NCBI RefSeq assembly: GCF_022605165.1
Contig: NC_063073.1
Span: 558,001-622,000 of the forward strand
DNA: 64,000 bases
Direction: 5' to 3'
Source of the DNA: Purpureocillium takamizusanense
Lineage: Eukaryota > Ascomycota > Sordariomycetes > Hypocreales > Ophiocordycipitaceae
Below the pieces are notes generated by a model. That model was not told where the DNA came from, did not search any database, and saw only the letters and a list, made by a program, of their open reading frames with translations. Made by a program: the position numbers and the translations under genes. Below, in pieces: positions 33,583 to 44,600 of the stretch (the stretch's first letter is position 1; the number at the start of each line of letters is the position of its first letter).

Positions 33583-34580
33583 ATGGCCTCCGGCCCCAAC
33601 ACCCGCCGCAACACGGCCATTGCGGCGTCGGTGCTCTACTTCCTCACCATCCCCTTCCTCATCCTCGTCCTCATCGGCAACACGAGGATGTCGTCGTCCG
33701 TCCTGACCGACATCTACTTCTTCAAGCTCGACGTCTCGCAAATCATTCCCATCGCCGTCGCCAACTCGAACCTGCTCAACTCGGTCGCCAGGAGCCTCGG
33801 CCTGCACGACTTTTACTCGGTCGGCCTGTGGAACTTTTGCGAGGGCTACAATGACGAGTAGGTTGCCCGTTGCCCTTGTTCCTCGCCTCTCTCTCTATCC
33901 TTTCCTGCCTTGCCCCCCCGGAGCGTCGGTATTTCTAATCATGACCCTTTGATCGCTGTTGTTGCGCTCCCTCCCGTGCTGACCACGCATTGCGTCTTTG
34001 TTCCAGAGGCGTCACATACTGCTCCACGCCCACCCAGTTCTACTGGTTCAACCCCGTCGAGATCCTCGTCAGCGAGCTCCTCGCCGGCGCCAAGATCGCC
34101 CTGCCCTCGCAGGTCGAGACCATCCTCACCCTGCTGAGGATCGGCTCCCAGGTCATGTACGGCTGCTTCATGGCCGGCACCGTCGTCAACTTCGTCCTGA
34201 TATTCGCCTCCCCCCTCGTCATCCGCACCCGCTGGTTCACCCTCCTCTTCGGCGCCATCGCCCTGGGCTCCGCCGTCGTCCTCGTCGTCGCCGCCGTCAT
34301 CGCCACCGTCATCAGCGTCGCCGCCAAGATCGCCCTCACCGCGCAGGACCAGCTCAACCTCCAGGCCGTCATCGGCGTCAAGATGTTCGTCTTCATGTGG
34401 ATCGGCGCCGTCTTCACCGTCGTCGCCTTCCTGCTCCACGCCGGCATGGCGTGCTGCTGCAAGCCCAACAGGGCCCCTCGGCACTCCGAGTCGCACAGGG
34501 ACAGCTCCGAGGAGAAGCCTTCCAAGGTGGCCCTGCCCAGCTTTGTGCGTCGGAGGAGGGGTGCCGCGGCTGCGTCATGA
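33583..34580 (+). CDS. SUR7/PalI family membrane protein
   Basis: Two exons, 33583-33857 and 34007-34580, joined in phase 2 across a 149-nt intron (donor GTAGGT, acceptor CCAG), give 282 residues. The product has four membrane segments (about 13-33, 147-167, 178-200 and 225-245). The first extracellular loop carries the SUR7/PalI signature Gly-Leu-Trp-Asn-Phe-Cys-Glu-Gly-Tyr followed eight residues later by a second Cys; the splice falls between the two Cys, which supports the join. The C-terminal tail is basic and Ser-rich with a Cys-Cys-Cys cluster just after the last membrane segment that could be palmitoylated. Family members act at the plasma membrane, in eisosomes (Sur7) or alkaline pH sensing (PalI/Rim9); which applies here is open. 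It is flanked on both sides by PLC-like phosphodiesterase genes. Confidence 0.85.
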
Positions 34581-34999
34581 AGACCCGCCACCTCGCGTTG
34601 CGTGACGACTAAGTCAATCTGTTGGGATAGAACCAGGGTCGTGCTTTGCGCCCTGGATGCTTGGTAATGGGGATAGACGGAACTTGGAAGCGATTTGGGC
34701 ATGTTTATGCCAAACACATGGTCATAGACGGAGTCAAGGGATCGAAGAGATACAAAAGAAATTACTAATTGTAGTACAGTTGTACATGTCCAATCGAGGT
34801 ATGCAAAACTCGACGCCAGACGCCAATGATGACGATGACCAAACCCTTCAACTCTCCAAGTCCCGCCAAAAAAAATCCAAAAATCAAAAATCAAAAATCC
34901 AAACTGACGAAACGCCGTTCCCCCGAATCCCCCAAACCCCCGGAACCCCGTCTCCGCAATGTTCCCACCATCTCCCGTCTGTCTCCTCCCCCGTCGCCA
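34581..34999. other. Convergent 3' spacer
   Basis: A 419-bp spacer between the 3' ends of the SUR7-like (+) and second PLC-like (-) genes. Contains an A-rich stretch with repeated AAAAATC units at 34866-34906; both terminators must lie here. No gene seen. Confidence 0.6.
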
Positions 35000-36493
35000 T
35001 CACAGGCCCTCAGCCTCGCCGCCCCCCTTTCCCGGCAACGTCACCTTGCCCCTCAGAGTGCCGCACTTGCGCGCCCCCAGGCACATGTTGATGGCCATGC
35101 ACATGGCCTTGTGCTGGCCGCCGCTGACCGAGTCCATGGTGATCCAGTTGGGGTACGACTGGTCGGTGAGCGAGTCCCAGAGCACGTCGTAGAGGGTGGT
35201 CCACGCCGACTCGTTGAGGTCCGTGATGGAGGTGACGGGGGCGATGACCTGCCCCGTCGACTGGGTGAGGATCCACTCCATGTTGAAGATGGTCGTGTCG
35301 CGGCGGGAGCGCAGGCTGGCCAGGTGCGCCAGCTCGTCCTCCATCATGTCGCGCACGTTGTTCTTCTCGGACCAGCGGCCGCGAAGGGGGAAGTTGCGGT
35401 CCGTGGCGAAGCCCTCGCGCCCGCCAGGGAACTTGACGGCCGGGTGGTTGTCGAGCCACGCGCTGTGGACGCGCACGATGACGGCCGGCTTGCCCTTGCC
35501 GATGAAGCGCTCGAGCGGCCACTTGGTCACGTCCTCGCCGTCCGGGATGACGATGCGGTGCTCGAGCTTCTGGAGCAGCTCGTACAATGCGTTCATCTCC
35601 CAGTCGTTGAGGGGTTCCCATCCGCGGTCCGCGCTGCGCGAGTCCGGGTGCATGTCCAGGATGAAGAGCTCGCCGGGCGCGTCGCGGTTGAAGTCGTTGA
35701 CGATGTCGATCATCTCCTCGAGGCCGGCGCCGAACATGCCCTGCCACGTGCCTTTCACCTCCGAGGCGTGGCTCTCGCGGAAGTGGTCGTGCCACCTCGT
35801 GGCGCGGACGTCGAGCACGCGGATTCCGCCCTCGCGTATCTGCCTCCCGAGGTCTTCCTTCTGCGTCACCGTGTTGACGCGGATGCCGGACCCGATGGAC
35901 GCGGTGTCCTTCCACATGCCGGCGTGGTGGGAGCGTGGCATCGCCAGCTCCCTCAGGGGCACGTGCCCGATCTCAGGGAGCGTGGCATGCATCCAGTTCG
36001 GGACCGGGTCGTTGGCGACAAAGTGGCCCTCGGTGCCCGCGAGCACGAAGCCCACGCCGCCGGGCGCCCGCCGGAACCCGACCTCCACCTCGGCGTCGGG
36101 GCCGTTGTTGAGCGTGCGGAGGGCCCCCATGAACCGGACCCAGAGGAGGGGTGACCAGCCCCCGCGGTACTCGAGCTGTAGGGACATGGGCTCCGACGCG
36201 CCCTCGAGGTGGTAGCGGACCTCGGCCGCTGCGTCCATGTAGAACTGGCGGTGGACCGTGACGGGCAGAGAGACCGACTCGCCCGGCTCAATGTACTCGG
36301 GCCAGTCTTGCCAATCCGCGACCCGGAGCGCGTCGATGTGCCCCCGTCGCCAGCGGTAGGGGGTCGCGTTGATGAGGCTTGCCCCGGTGTCACGGTAGCT
36401 GTAGATGCTGGTTGGCGCTCCGGCCACGAGCCCGGTAAGAAGAGCCATGGCCCAGGCCAGGCAGACGTACAGGAGGGTGAGACGAGCCATCAT
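35000..36493 (-). CDS. Secreted PLC-like phosphodiesterase
   Basis: A 497-residue intronless protein of the PLC-like phosphodiesterase superfamily. The N-terminus (residues 1-25) is a signal peptide ending Val-Ala-Gly-Ala. Residues about 26-165 form a beta-rich module with repeated Trp and Gly-Gly that is not part of the barrel. The catalytic-type barrel covers about 168-470: His189/His190 in Pro-Arg-Ser-His-His-Ala-Gly-Met and His235/His237 in Arg-Trp-His-Asp-His correspond to the two His positions of PI-PLC-like enzymes, and an Asp-Met-His-Pro-Asp block follows at about 280. There is no hydrophobic C-terminal tail, so it is likely freely secreted, unlike the GPI-type relative at 29296. Two adjacent ATG codons begin the frame; either could be used. 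Substrate unknown. Confidence 0.83.
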   Translation of the reverse strand: MMARLTLLYVCLAWAMALLTGLVAGAPTSIYSYRDTGASLINATPYRWRRGHIDALRVADWQDWPEYIEPGESVSLPVTVHRQFYMDAAAEVRYHLEGASEPMSLQLEYRGGWSPLLWVRFMGALRTLNNGPDAEVEVGFRRAPGGVGFVLAGTEGHFVANDPVPNWMHATLPEIGHVPLRELAMPRSHHAGMWKDTASIGSGIRVNTVTQKEDLGRQIREGGIRVLDVRATRWHDHFRESHASEVKGTWQGMFGAGLEEMIDIVNDFNRDAPGELFILDMHPDSRSADRGWEPLNDWEMNALYELLQKLEHRIVIPDGEDVTKWPLERFIGKGKPAVIVRVHSAWLDNHPAVKFPGGREGFATDRNFPLRGRWSEKNNVRDMMEDELAHLASLRSRRDTTIFNMEWILTQSTGQVIAPVTSITDLNESAWTTLYDVLWDSLTDQSYPNWITMDSVSGGQHKAMCMAINMCLGARKCGTLRGKVTLPGKGGGEAEGL

Positions 36494-38287
36494 AGGTCTC
36501 GTCTGTTTGGGTTATGTATGGCGTTGTTGGTTTGTAATTCTGCTCGAGCGTCCGAGTAGAATGGGTCAACGGGAAAGATGATGGAGATGAGAAGAGTGGG
36601 AAGACGCTCCCATGGCTCTGTTTATATACCCAGTCGAAATCAGAACCGGAGCGGTAGGTGATCTGGGAGAGCCGTCGAACCTTGGCATCATGGATTCTCT
36701 AGCCTCGCCACGGCCCTGCTCTGTAAAATCGCGGATTGGCCAGATCATCCTGTAGCGGTAATGTGTTTGCTTCACAGAGCAAAGGGGGCGGGCGAGAGAG
36801 TTGGGCGGCGGCGGCGAACATGGCTTATCGCGAGCCAAAGTATGGTCACGAAGCAAGGTGCTAACAGTGGTGTCGCGCCCAGACGCGAAAGAAACACCGA
36901 CGGTCGAAACCTTGACGAGGGAATGGCCCTGCAGCTAACGTGACTTGCAGGAGCCGAGCGGCCGGCACCTGCTCCATGGCTTGCGAGGGTGGAGCACGGT
37001 GCACGTGAAATAGAAGGCGGCAGAACGAGGATGCATCTTGTAGAGGCACTTGGCCAAGTCAGAAACGGTGTCTAGAAGCTTCCAGGCACGCATGTCGGTC
37101 CGGCCTGGGAAAAAAGGGGGGGGAAGGGGGGGTTTAGCGTTGGATCTGGGCTGCAGGCTGGCAATAAAAGGGGAAACCACGACTGTACGACTTTCCCACC
37201 CTAGCCACAAATATCATGAAGGCGCCATATATCTCACAACTTCCCAAAAAGAGGGAAAGAACGGATCTACAAAAGAGTCTTTACGAGTGTCAAGTCGAGC
37301 TTGTTTCCGGTGAGCCACCGCCCGCACCCGACGCCGCTACCATCCACGACGCTCGGTTGACACTCGACCGCTGCCGCCGCGACCGCGTCGTGATCCGGCC
37401 AAAGTAAGATGGGCACGATGAAGCCTTCTTCATGTAAGTTTCCTAGCACAATGTTTCTTCACACAAGGCGGAATTCAAATCGCGGGCGGCGGCCATGGTT
37501 GTTGTCCAGGCGCGACTACTCGCGACCTACATGCGCCTGCCAAAAAGCCTCACGCCATGACTTTTTCTTACTTGGCCCTCGTCAGTGTCAGAGTGACTCT
37601 TGAAGCCACACGCAGGGGAAGCCGTACCACAGATCTCTCTCTCTCTCTTTTCTGTTACACCTTTGCGGAGCTACGAGCGCCTCTCACCCTTTCCCCTGAC
37701 GAGCACGCACGCATGCACGCACCCGCGAGGCGTTTGCGAATGTCCCACGCGAATGGCGCCCATCGAGCCATTAACATGAAGCAAATTATAAATCCAAACC
37801 CGACATCGGGATTATAGAGTTGGGGGACGAGGTGGAAAGGCCAAGGCGCCCCTACCTACAGGCGCCAAAGCTAGTAACTCAACAGGCGCCGTCACCACCA
37901 CCCTCACGTTCTGCAGACCAGCGCCGACGGATCCCATGACACTGCCTTCCATGACCCGTACTCTTCGGTCTGAGAATGAAAAAACAATTGCCCATGACAC
38001 CGCATCCAATAACCCACGTGACCTTGTCCTGCCCGACAGGACAAAAGACTGCTCAATGTATACCTCCCCTTCCTCTCACGCCATCGTCCGCCCCCCGCCT
38101 ACCCCTTTTCTCCTTTTCCCCCTCTCCTTTCACCCCAAAACCGCCTAATTCATCTTCTCCTCCCTCGGCGTAGACGAATACTACTAGGTACTTCCTGGCC
38201 GGTAAGCTCCTGCCCCGTACGACTGTGAAAGTTGGCATTCTGGGGAGAGTGGCTCACCCGATGGTTGTTTATGCAGGTAGCAGCACA
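36494..38287. other. Divergent spacer with no gene seen
   Basis: About 1.8 kb holding the promoter of the PLC-like gene (a TATATA element lies at about 36621-36627, upstream on the - strand) and the promoter of the small gene at 38288. A G-rich run lies near 37115-37132 and a CT repeat at 37638-37650. No supported coding sequence. Confidence 0.5.
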
Positions 38288-38831
38288 ATGTCCGATCCGG
38301 TACCCGAGGGACAAGGAGATGGCGGACAGGCCCCCGACTGTCCCGTGAGAGCCTGCCGGCTGTGTCTCCCGCAGCGCTTCCAATACGAGTGGGTAGTACA
38401 TGACATTGCCTTGCATCACTTTCATTGCCTTACACTCACTCACTCACTCACTCACCACTCACGTACACATTCACTCACTCACCACTCACGTATACATTCG
38501 CTCACTCGCTCACTCACTCACCTCGCCATCGCAGGACGTCGCCGAGGCCAAGATGGAACTCGCCTCCCAGACCGTCGACCGCTACAACGCATGCTGGTCC
38601 GCGCCGACGGGCGGCCCGGACCACCTCGACCCCGACGACAAGGACAAGCGGCTGCGCGAGATCGGCGCCCTGCTCGTCGCCCAGCTGCGCGACGCCATGG
38701 AGGCGGCCCGCCGGTGCTGGGCCACGCGCGAGATGCTCCTCGACATGGAGCGCGCCTGGCGCGAGAACGACGACGACGACGACATCGACGTCGGCCACGA
38801 CGTGCTGCTTCTGGGTGATGATGGGCAGTGA
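38288..38831 (+). CDS. Small hypothetical protein, two exons
   Basis: Exon 1 (38288-38392) and exon 2 (38535-38831) join in phase 0 across a 142-nt intron (donor GTAGTA, acceptor CGCAG) to give 133 residues. Exon 1 encodes a Gly/Pro/Asp-rich start and a Cys-x-x-x-x-Cys-x-x-Cys cluster (Cys-Pro-Val-Arg-Ala-Cys-Arg-Leu-Cys). Exon 2 encodes a hydrophilic, probably helical region with conserved-looking Ala/Arg/Leu/Met heptads at about residues 36-108 and a terminal Asp-rich run. No family is recognised. The intron is largely a CACT tetranucleotide repeat. The helical exon has coding-like composition, but the start could lie further upstream and the gene needs transcript support. Confidence 0.5.
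38432..38521. repeat. (CACT)n repeat inside an intron
   Basis: Three blocks of CACT/CTCA units separated by CACTCACGTACACATT-type linkers fill most of the intron of the small hypothetical gene, including the region expected to hold its branch point. Confidence 0.85.
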
Positions 38832-39231
38832 GGCGTTCGTTTGCTCTTGTTTTTGCAGTGGTGATGGTGGTGGTGGGTGTGGTACTGGTCGCGGAAGTGG
38901 TAATGGTGGTGATGGGCACGTTTTTGAAGATCATGTTAGGCTAATACGATTGTGCCGCAGACAAAGTGTGCACGAGTTGAAAACACCTAGCTGCCAGCCC
39001 ACGGGTAGCGGGTGGTCGCGTGTCAATGCCTGGGTCACAGTCACCGCCCCCTTCACCTCCCTTCCATATGATTTCATGTTACTCTCGTTTCTATGTCGTC
39101 ACTTCATTAACATGATGCATGACGGCTCGTGCAATCCTAAGCTCTCTAACCCGAGGCGCTCGGCATCTGAACCGCGCCCGCGTCTCCAACGACGACCCTG
39201 CCTCTCGCAAGCACGAGGGAAGCGTGAGACA
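38832..39231. other. Convergent 3' spacer
   Basis: A 400-bp spacer between the small gene (+) and COP9 subunit 3 gene (-), with a GGTGAT/GGTGGT repeat patch at 38857-38915. Only terminators are expected here; no gene seen. Confidence 0.55.
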
Positions 39232-40842
39232 TCAAACGTGTGCCATGACACCAGTCATGAGGTCCTCGTCCTCTATCTGCTCCAGCTCCACGGCGGCGTC
39301 GCCTTCCCGGTCCATCTCAGACCGCTTTTGCTCCCGTGAAACATGCCGGAGGTAATCCTTGTTGCTGCTGAGCCGCGTGTTGGAGACACGGTACAGGCCG
39401 GTCAGATGCTCAATGCTGTGGTGGCTGCGGGCCACCTCGACGGCAAAGTCCTTCTCTGACAGCGTATTCTCTGTGTCGGTGAAACGCAGGTAGCTCTCCC
39501 CAGCCGTCGGTCCCTCCTCGATGCGCCCCTGTACCATGTTCGACCGTATCATGTCTTGTACCAACGCAAGAGCTGCCTGGTCATCCGGCAGTCGTTGTCC
39601 CGTGCGAGCATCTACCGTTGTGCTCCTCACCTCGCCAATGGATACCCGCAGATATACTTTTCGAAGGTTGATGATCTGCCACTTTGGATACGCCGTCATG
39701 GTCTCGGCTACCAGCTCCGCGTTGCTATCGCTTGACCAAATGTCTTGGGAGGTTTCGAATTCCTCCTTTAGTGCTGCCGAATTGGACGTGTCGAACAAGG
39801 CCGCGAACGAGATGTAGCGCTTGTTCAGGAGCTGGTACGCGTTTTGTGCGCCTTGCGGCGTGTGCGCGGGAAGACTGGGCGCCTTTCCCTCGTGCATCAA
39901 GCCCACGAGCAACCACTTCTTGTGCGCTGCCACCATAATCGCGCTCGCACCCCTATCCTTGCACGGATGCGTGATGACACGCTCCAGTGCCGCGCGGGCT
40001 TTGGCCCAGTCGCGCCTCTCCATGTACGCCATGCCACAAAGCAATCCATATTCGAGGACTCTGGCGCTCGTGATGGGACCGGATCGAGCAGTAGCAGAAG
40101 GCATGAATGCCGGGGTGGGAACGTCTGGGTCACACAACGGCTGGCTATCCTTGGAGTTGAGCATGCCGGGGAAGAAGAGGATGTCGGCGCCAAGAAGCCT
40201 GAGAGCCGGCTCGACGGCATTCGTGGCGAACGCGTTGGCAGCGAGACTGTGGTGAAGCGGCGTGAATGTAGAGCCGTCGGGGTCGATCCGGAGCAAGGCT
40301 GTCGTGGCTACTTCCACGGCAACGAGTGGCTAGACAAAATTGTCAGCGTCGACGGGAAAGGAGCAGCCACAGCAGCAGCAGGGCCACGCTGGATGGTTCG
40401 CCTACCGGGTAAAGATCGCCCCTGACGACCCTCTCGAGCAGCGCCAGAAACGGCCCAATTACGTAGCGGATCTGAACTGGGTCAAACAATATGAGGAACT
40501 CCAGGAGCTTGTGCAACAGCGGCGGCCGCTCATCGGAGGCCTCGTTGTTCTCGGCGAGAAGTATGTCGAATACGAAGAAGTAGCCGATCGAGTTGACTTC
40601 GGGGTCGAGTGCCTGTACGGTGTCGGAACGAGCCACGGACGGGGCTGGCGAGGTGAGGGTAGGCAACAACTTACGTCGAGGAACTCGTCGGCCACGTCAC
40701 GGACGGCGGCCCGCGCCTCTCTGGAAAGGCTGCTGAGGGCAGATACGTAGTGTTTGATGGCCGCGTCGTACTGCTTGCCAGGCTTCGCGGGGCGCGCTGG
40801 CGGCGCGGGAAACGCCTCGAGCGCTTCCCAGGCTTGCTCCAT
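39232..40842 (-). CDS. csn3: COP9 signalosome complex subunit 3
   Basis: Three exons on the - strand: 40842-40675, 40612-40406 and 40329-39232, with introns of 62 and 76 nt, all in phase 0, giving 490 residues. The product matches CSN3, the PCI-domain subunit of the COP9 signalosome, which removes Nedd8 from cullins and controls development in moulds. Typical features: a helical N-terminal half with the Leu-His-His-Ser-Leu motif (early in exon 3) and the Tyr-Leu-Leu/Tyr-Gly-Leu-Leu-Cys-Gly-Met-Ala-Tyr stretch, and a C-terminal PCI region with Leu-Arg-Lys-Val-Tyr-Leu-Arg-Val-Ser and Gln-Gly-Arg-Ile followed by the family's Thr/Ser-rich strand. A C-terminal acidic helix closes the protein. The start ATG at 40842 gives Met-Glu-Gln-Ala-Trp. 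It shares direction with the chromatin remodeller upstream, 844 bp away. Confidence 0.82.
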
Positions 40843-41686
40843 CTCGGATCGGTGCGAGCACGCCGCGGGACGTGGGCGGACGGGGAGGCTGCTGGCTGGA
40901 TGGGCGCTGGCGCTTTGCGGGGATGACGATGCCGCGGCGAGGGAGTGTTTTCTGTTCCGAGCTAGCGACGGCTCAGGTGGTACATCCTCGTCGGCAACAC
41001 AGCCGCGTCCGAGAGTGGTGGTGGTGGTGGCGGTGCAGGAGCAGAGCCGCACGCGGTCGATGGGAAGGAGGCGACGGGCCCACGATTGCGCCTGTGTGCG
41101 GATTGTGAGGCGAATGGCAGGTGGTGGTGGTGATGATGAGGTTGTTCGTTGTAGCTCCAAGCTTTGGTGGGGGTGGGGGATCCAGCCCAGCAGCAGCCAG
41201 CCCAGCCCACCAGGCCTATCCTAACTAGGTAGTACAGAGGGTGTCCAGTACCTCTAATATGGAAGCTCACGCTCGCATCCATGGATGCCTAGTAGATGGA
41301 CCGAACAAAACCGCCGAAACAGCCATGCACTTCCAAGGTTGGCCGATGTTGAGCCGCATGCAGACCCGAAAAGGCCACCGTCACCACTAGACCTCGCACG
41401 TCTACGTTACGCACACCCGAACCATTCATTCATCGCCACTAAGCAACGCAGAGCAAAAAGTGGTTTCCACTAGACCTAGGCTTCTGCACTGCGGCGTCGT
41501 CTATTGTTCTATCCTTCGTAGAGTCGTGGCCCGTTTCACCATCACCCATTTTCGCCCCAGCCCCTGACCTCTATTCGCAGTCGCAGTTGCAGTCGCAGTT
41601 GCAGTCGCAGTCGCAGTCGTAGTCGTAGTCGCAGTGCCATTATTCCTTCCTTTCCTCATTGGCATCTCTCCAGAGTCTTGTCCCCC
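40843..41686. other. Spacer between CSN3 promoter and remodeller 3' end
   Basis: Holds the promoter of csn3 (- strand) and the terminator of the Mit1-like gene. A CCTAACTAGGTAGTAC patch lies at about 41219-41236 and a GCAGTC-type repeat (listed) just downstream of the remodeller stop. No gene seen. Confidence 0.6.
41575..41635. repeat. Imperfect hexanucleotide repeat, TCGCAG/TTGCAG
   Basis: About ten 6-bp units (TCGCAG, TTGCAG, TCGTAG) starting about 50 bp beyond the stop codon of the Mit1-like gene, so probably inside its 3' untranslated region. Confidence 0.85.
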
Positions 41687-44600
41687 TCATCGCCTCGCCG
41701 TTCCCATCTGCATTCGCAACACCCTCAGTTGGTGAAGCAAGGCATCAATTCTTTGTTGTTTGGCGACAGGCTCCGATGAGGAATGCCGCACTTCATCAAT
41801 GGCGAGTCGTAGCTCAGCCTCTGACAGACTGCGATTCATATATACGGCTGCCACGTTGTTCGCCAGCATGCTCTGTTGGGCCCTCGGCCTAGCTGCGACG
41901 TACGGAGCAAGCGGAGCAAACGGATCAAACGGAGCAAACGAGCCATCGGGCGCGGCAATGCCATATGTCCCTCCAGTCATCAGGCCCTGCACGGGCTGCC
42001 CTGGCCACCTTCCTCCGACGGCGCGATAGTGGTGGCTGGGGATGCCATTGCCTCCAGGCCGGGCGTTGTTATTGTGGTACCGGGGCTGCTGGGGCTGGCC
42101 GACGACGTGGGCTGCTGAGGGTGGGAAGGCCTCTTGCCCGCGCTCTGTACCGATTCGGTAACGTGCTTTGATGGACTGGTTCGGGTCGGCGTCAACAGGA
42201 CCTGTTGCGTCCTTTTTCGTTTCACGCTGACCGGGTCCCGTGCGCCCTGGCTCGCCCCTTTTCGGCTTCTTGGCGTTGGTGTCGCTGGAGTCTTTGCTTT
42301 CTGAGGCTTTGGCGCGCTTCGTCTTCGGGGCGTTGCTGGCGTTCGCGACGCCGGAGTTGGGGGGTTGTATCGCCTCGATGGCGTCTTCAAGGTCGCCGCC
42401 TGCTTCTTCGCGTCAACGCTGCATCTCGACTTTGTTTTTTTGCTGGGGGTCACTGCCGGAGATTGAACTTGAACGCTGGAGAGTCTGCGCCGTTTACCTT
42501 TTGCGGCCAGATCCTCGTCCTCGGACTCGTCTGCGGATTCGGCGCCGGCAAACTCGTCGGAAGAGTCGGAGGATTCCGGCTCGACACCCTCGGGCAGCGG
42601 TATGCCTTCGAGAGTGGCGTTGGTTTTGTAGTTGATGGCCTTTTGACAACAATGTTAGCTTCACCGAGTACATCAGGCCACTGCCTCGTCGACTTACGTT
42701 TCGGCGTCTTCCACCACGTCCCAACTGCTCCTTGTTCGCTTCTGCCTCGAGTCGGGCTTCCTCCTCTCTCTGCGCCAGGATCTTATCCCAAACGCCCGAG
42801 CTGATGGGTTCGGGGGCCTCATCCTCTGCGGTGCCCAAGCCGTCATCGAAACCTTGCCTCTCATTGGCCCAGACGCGGGCGTAGGTGAATTGCGTGTCGG
42901 CAGAGCCCTCTTCGTCCGCCTTTGTCTGTTCCAGCTGTGAGCGGTCCAGGAGTTTGTCGACCGACGGGCCGTCGTAGTGTATAGCCGTCGTCTGGTAGTT
43001 TTCATCAAAGAGCGCTTGAGCGCCATGTTTCAAGATTGACTCCAAGTCGTCACCAGCAAGGTCGTCGTCGTCCATGCTCTCAATCAGCGCATGGTCGAGA
43101 GCCATCTTTTTGCGGCCCACTTGCATGATACGCTCCTCGACGGTATCTTTGGTCACAAGTTGGAAGCAGAGGACCTTTTGCTTCTGGCCGATGCGGTGCG
43201 CTCGGGATAGTGCCTGAATGTCCTGGTGCGGATTGAAGTCTGGATCCATAATGATGACAGTGTCTGCCGTCGCCAGGTTGATGCCGACTCCACCAGCCCT
43301 TGTAGACAGCAGAAACGCGAAGAGCGGGGAGTCTGGTGCGTTGAATAAGTCGATACGACGCTGCTTTTCCAGGCTTGACATTGCGCCATCCAGTCTTCTG
43401 AACTGAAAGCCCATGCCTGCGAGACAGTCTTCCAAGATGTCCAGCTGCTGGAGGAATTGGCTGAAAATGAGCACTCGATGCCCTCGCTCCTGAAGCTTTG
43501 GTAGCATTATCTCCAGCAGGAGAAGCTTCGCCGACGCTTCCACGAGATTTCGATGTAGGATCGCTTGGTCATGGTGTCGCTCTTCGATGGCTTCCGAATA
43601 CATGAAAGGATGACAGAGACATTTGCGTAGCTGCATCAGGATGTTGTTGAGGCTGCCGCGGTCCTTGCTCTTCATCTTGTCGTTGGCAAACACGGCTCTG
43701 ATGAGTTGTGGGTTCTTGGCCATGATGCTCTTCGACAGCTTCTCCTGAATGACCGTCATCGTTACGGGCAGTATAATTTGCGCCATCGGCGGCAAGAACT
43801 TAAGGACTCCCGCCTTCGTGCGGCGCAGAAAATAGGGGCGAATTTTTTCGTGCAGCCTTGGTAGGGTATCCTTGTCGAGCACGGCATACTCCTCGTCGAG
43901 CGATGCAGCATCCTGGCTCGTGTCGATGAATTGGAGGAGGTTAAAGAGCTCCCGCTTGTTGTTTTGCAAAGGCGTGCCGGTGAGAAGAAGTCGAAAGGGG
44001 ATTCTCATGGCGCGCAGTGCCAGATACAGCAGGCTTTGATCATTCTTCAGCCGTTGTCCCTCGTCCACCACCAGCCCGGTCCAATGTACGTTCTTGAAAA
44101 GAACCTTCGTTTTCGGGTCCTGGGCCGAGTCATATGACATGATGACGACGTGCGCCTTCATATCGCTGGAGCCGTGAGGAAACAGCTCATACTTGTACGC
44201 GAGCTCCTGCGGCTCCCGGCCGCCGTGATAGGTGACCACCCGGAGACCCGGCGCCCACTGCTTGAACTCTCGGCGCCAGTTCGGGCAGGTCGCATTGGGA
44301 ACAACGATGAGAAACGGCCAGCACTGGGGGAATGTGAGCATTATAAGCGAGAGACGCATAGAGGAATAACATACCTTTGGTTTTTCCTGGACCAGGTACG
44401 TTACGAGACTGACAACCTGGACCGTCTTTCCCAAGCCCATTTCGTCGGCCAGGACGACGCTCCTTTCGCCATGATAGTTTCCCAGGAGCCAATTAAGGCC
44501 CTCTACTTGGTATCCCATGAGTTTTCCTCTCTTGAGGCCGGCAGGCTGAACATCAACCTCTTCCAGGTCGGCGGCCCGAAACACCTTGATCCGCTCTCGG

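Noticed and set aside
34826..36154. 442-residue frame antisense to the second PLC-like gene
   Set aside because: Shadow of the gene at 35000-36493, extending into an A-rich 3' spacer.
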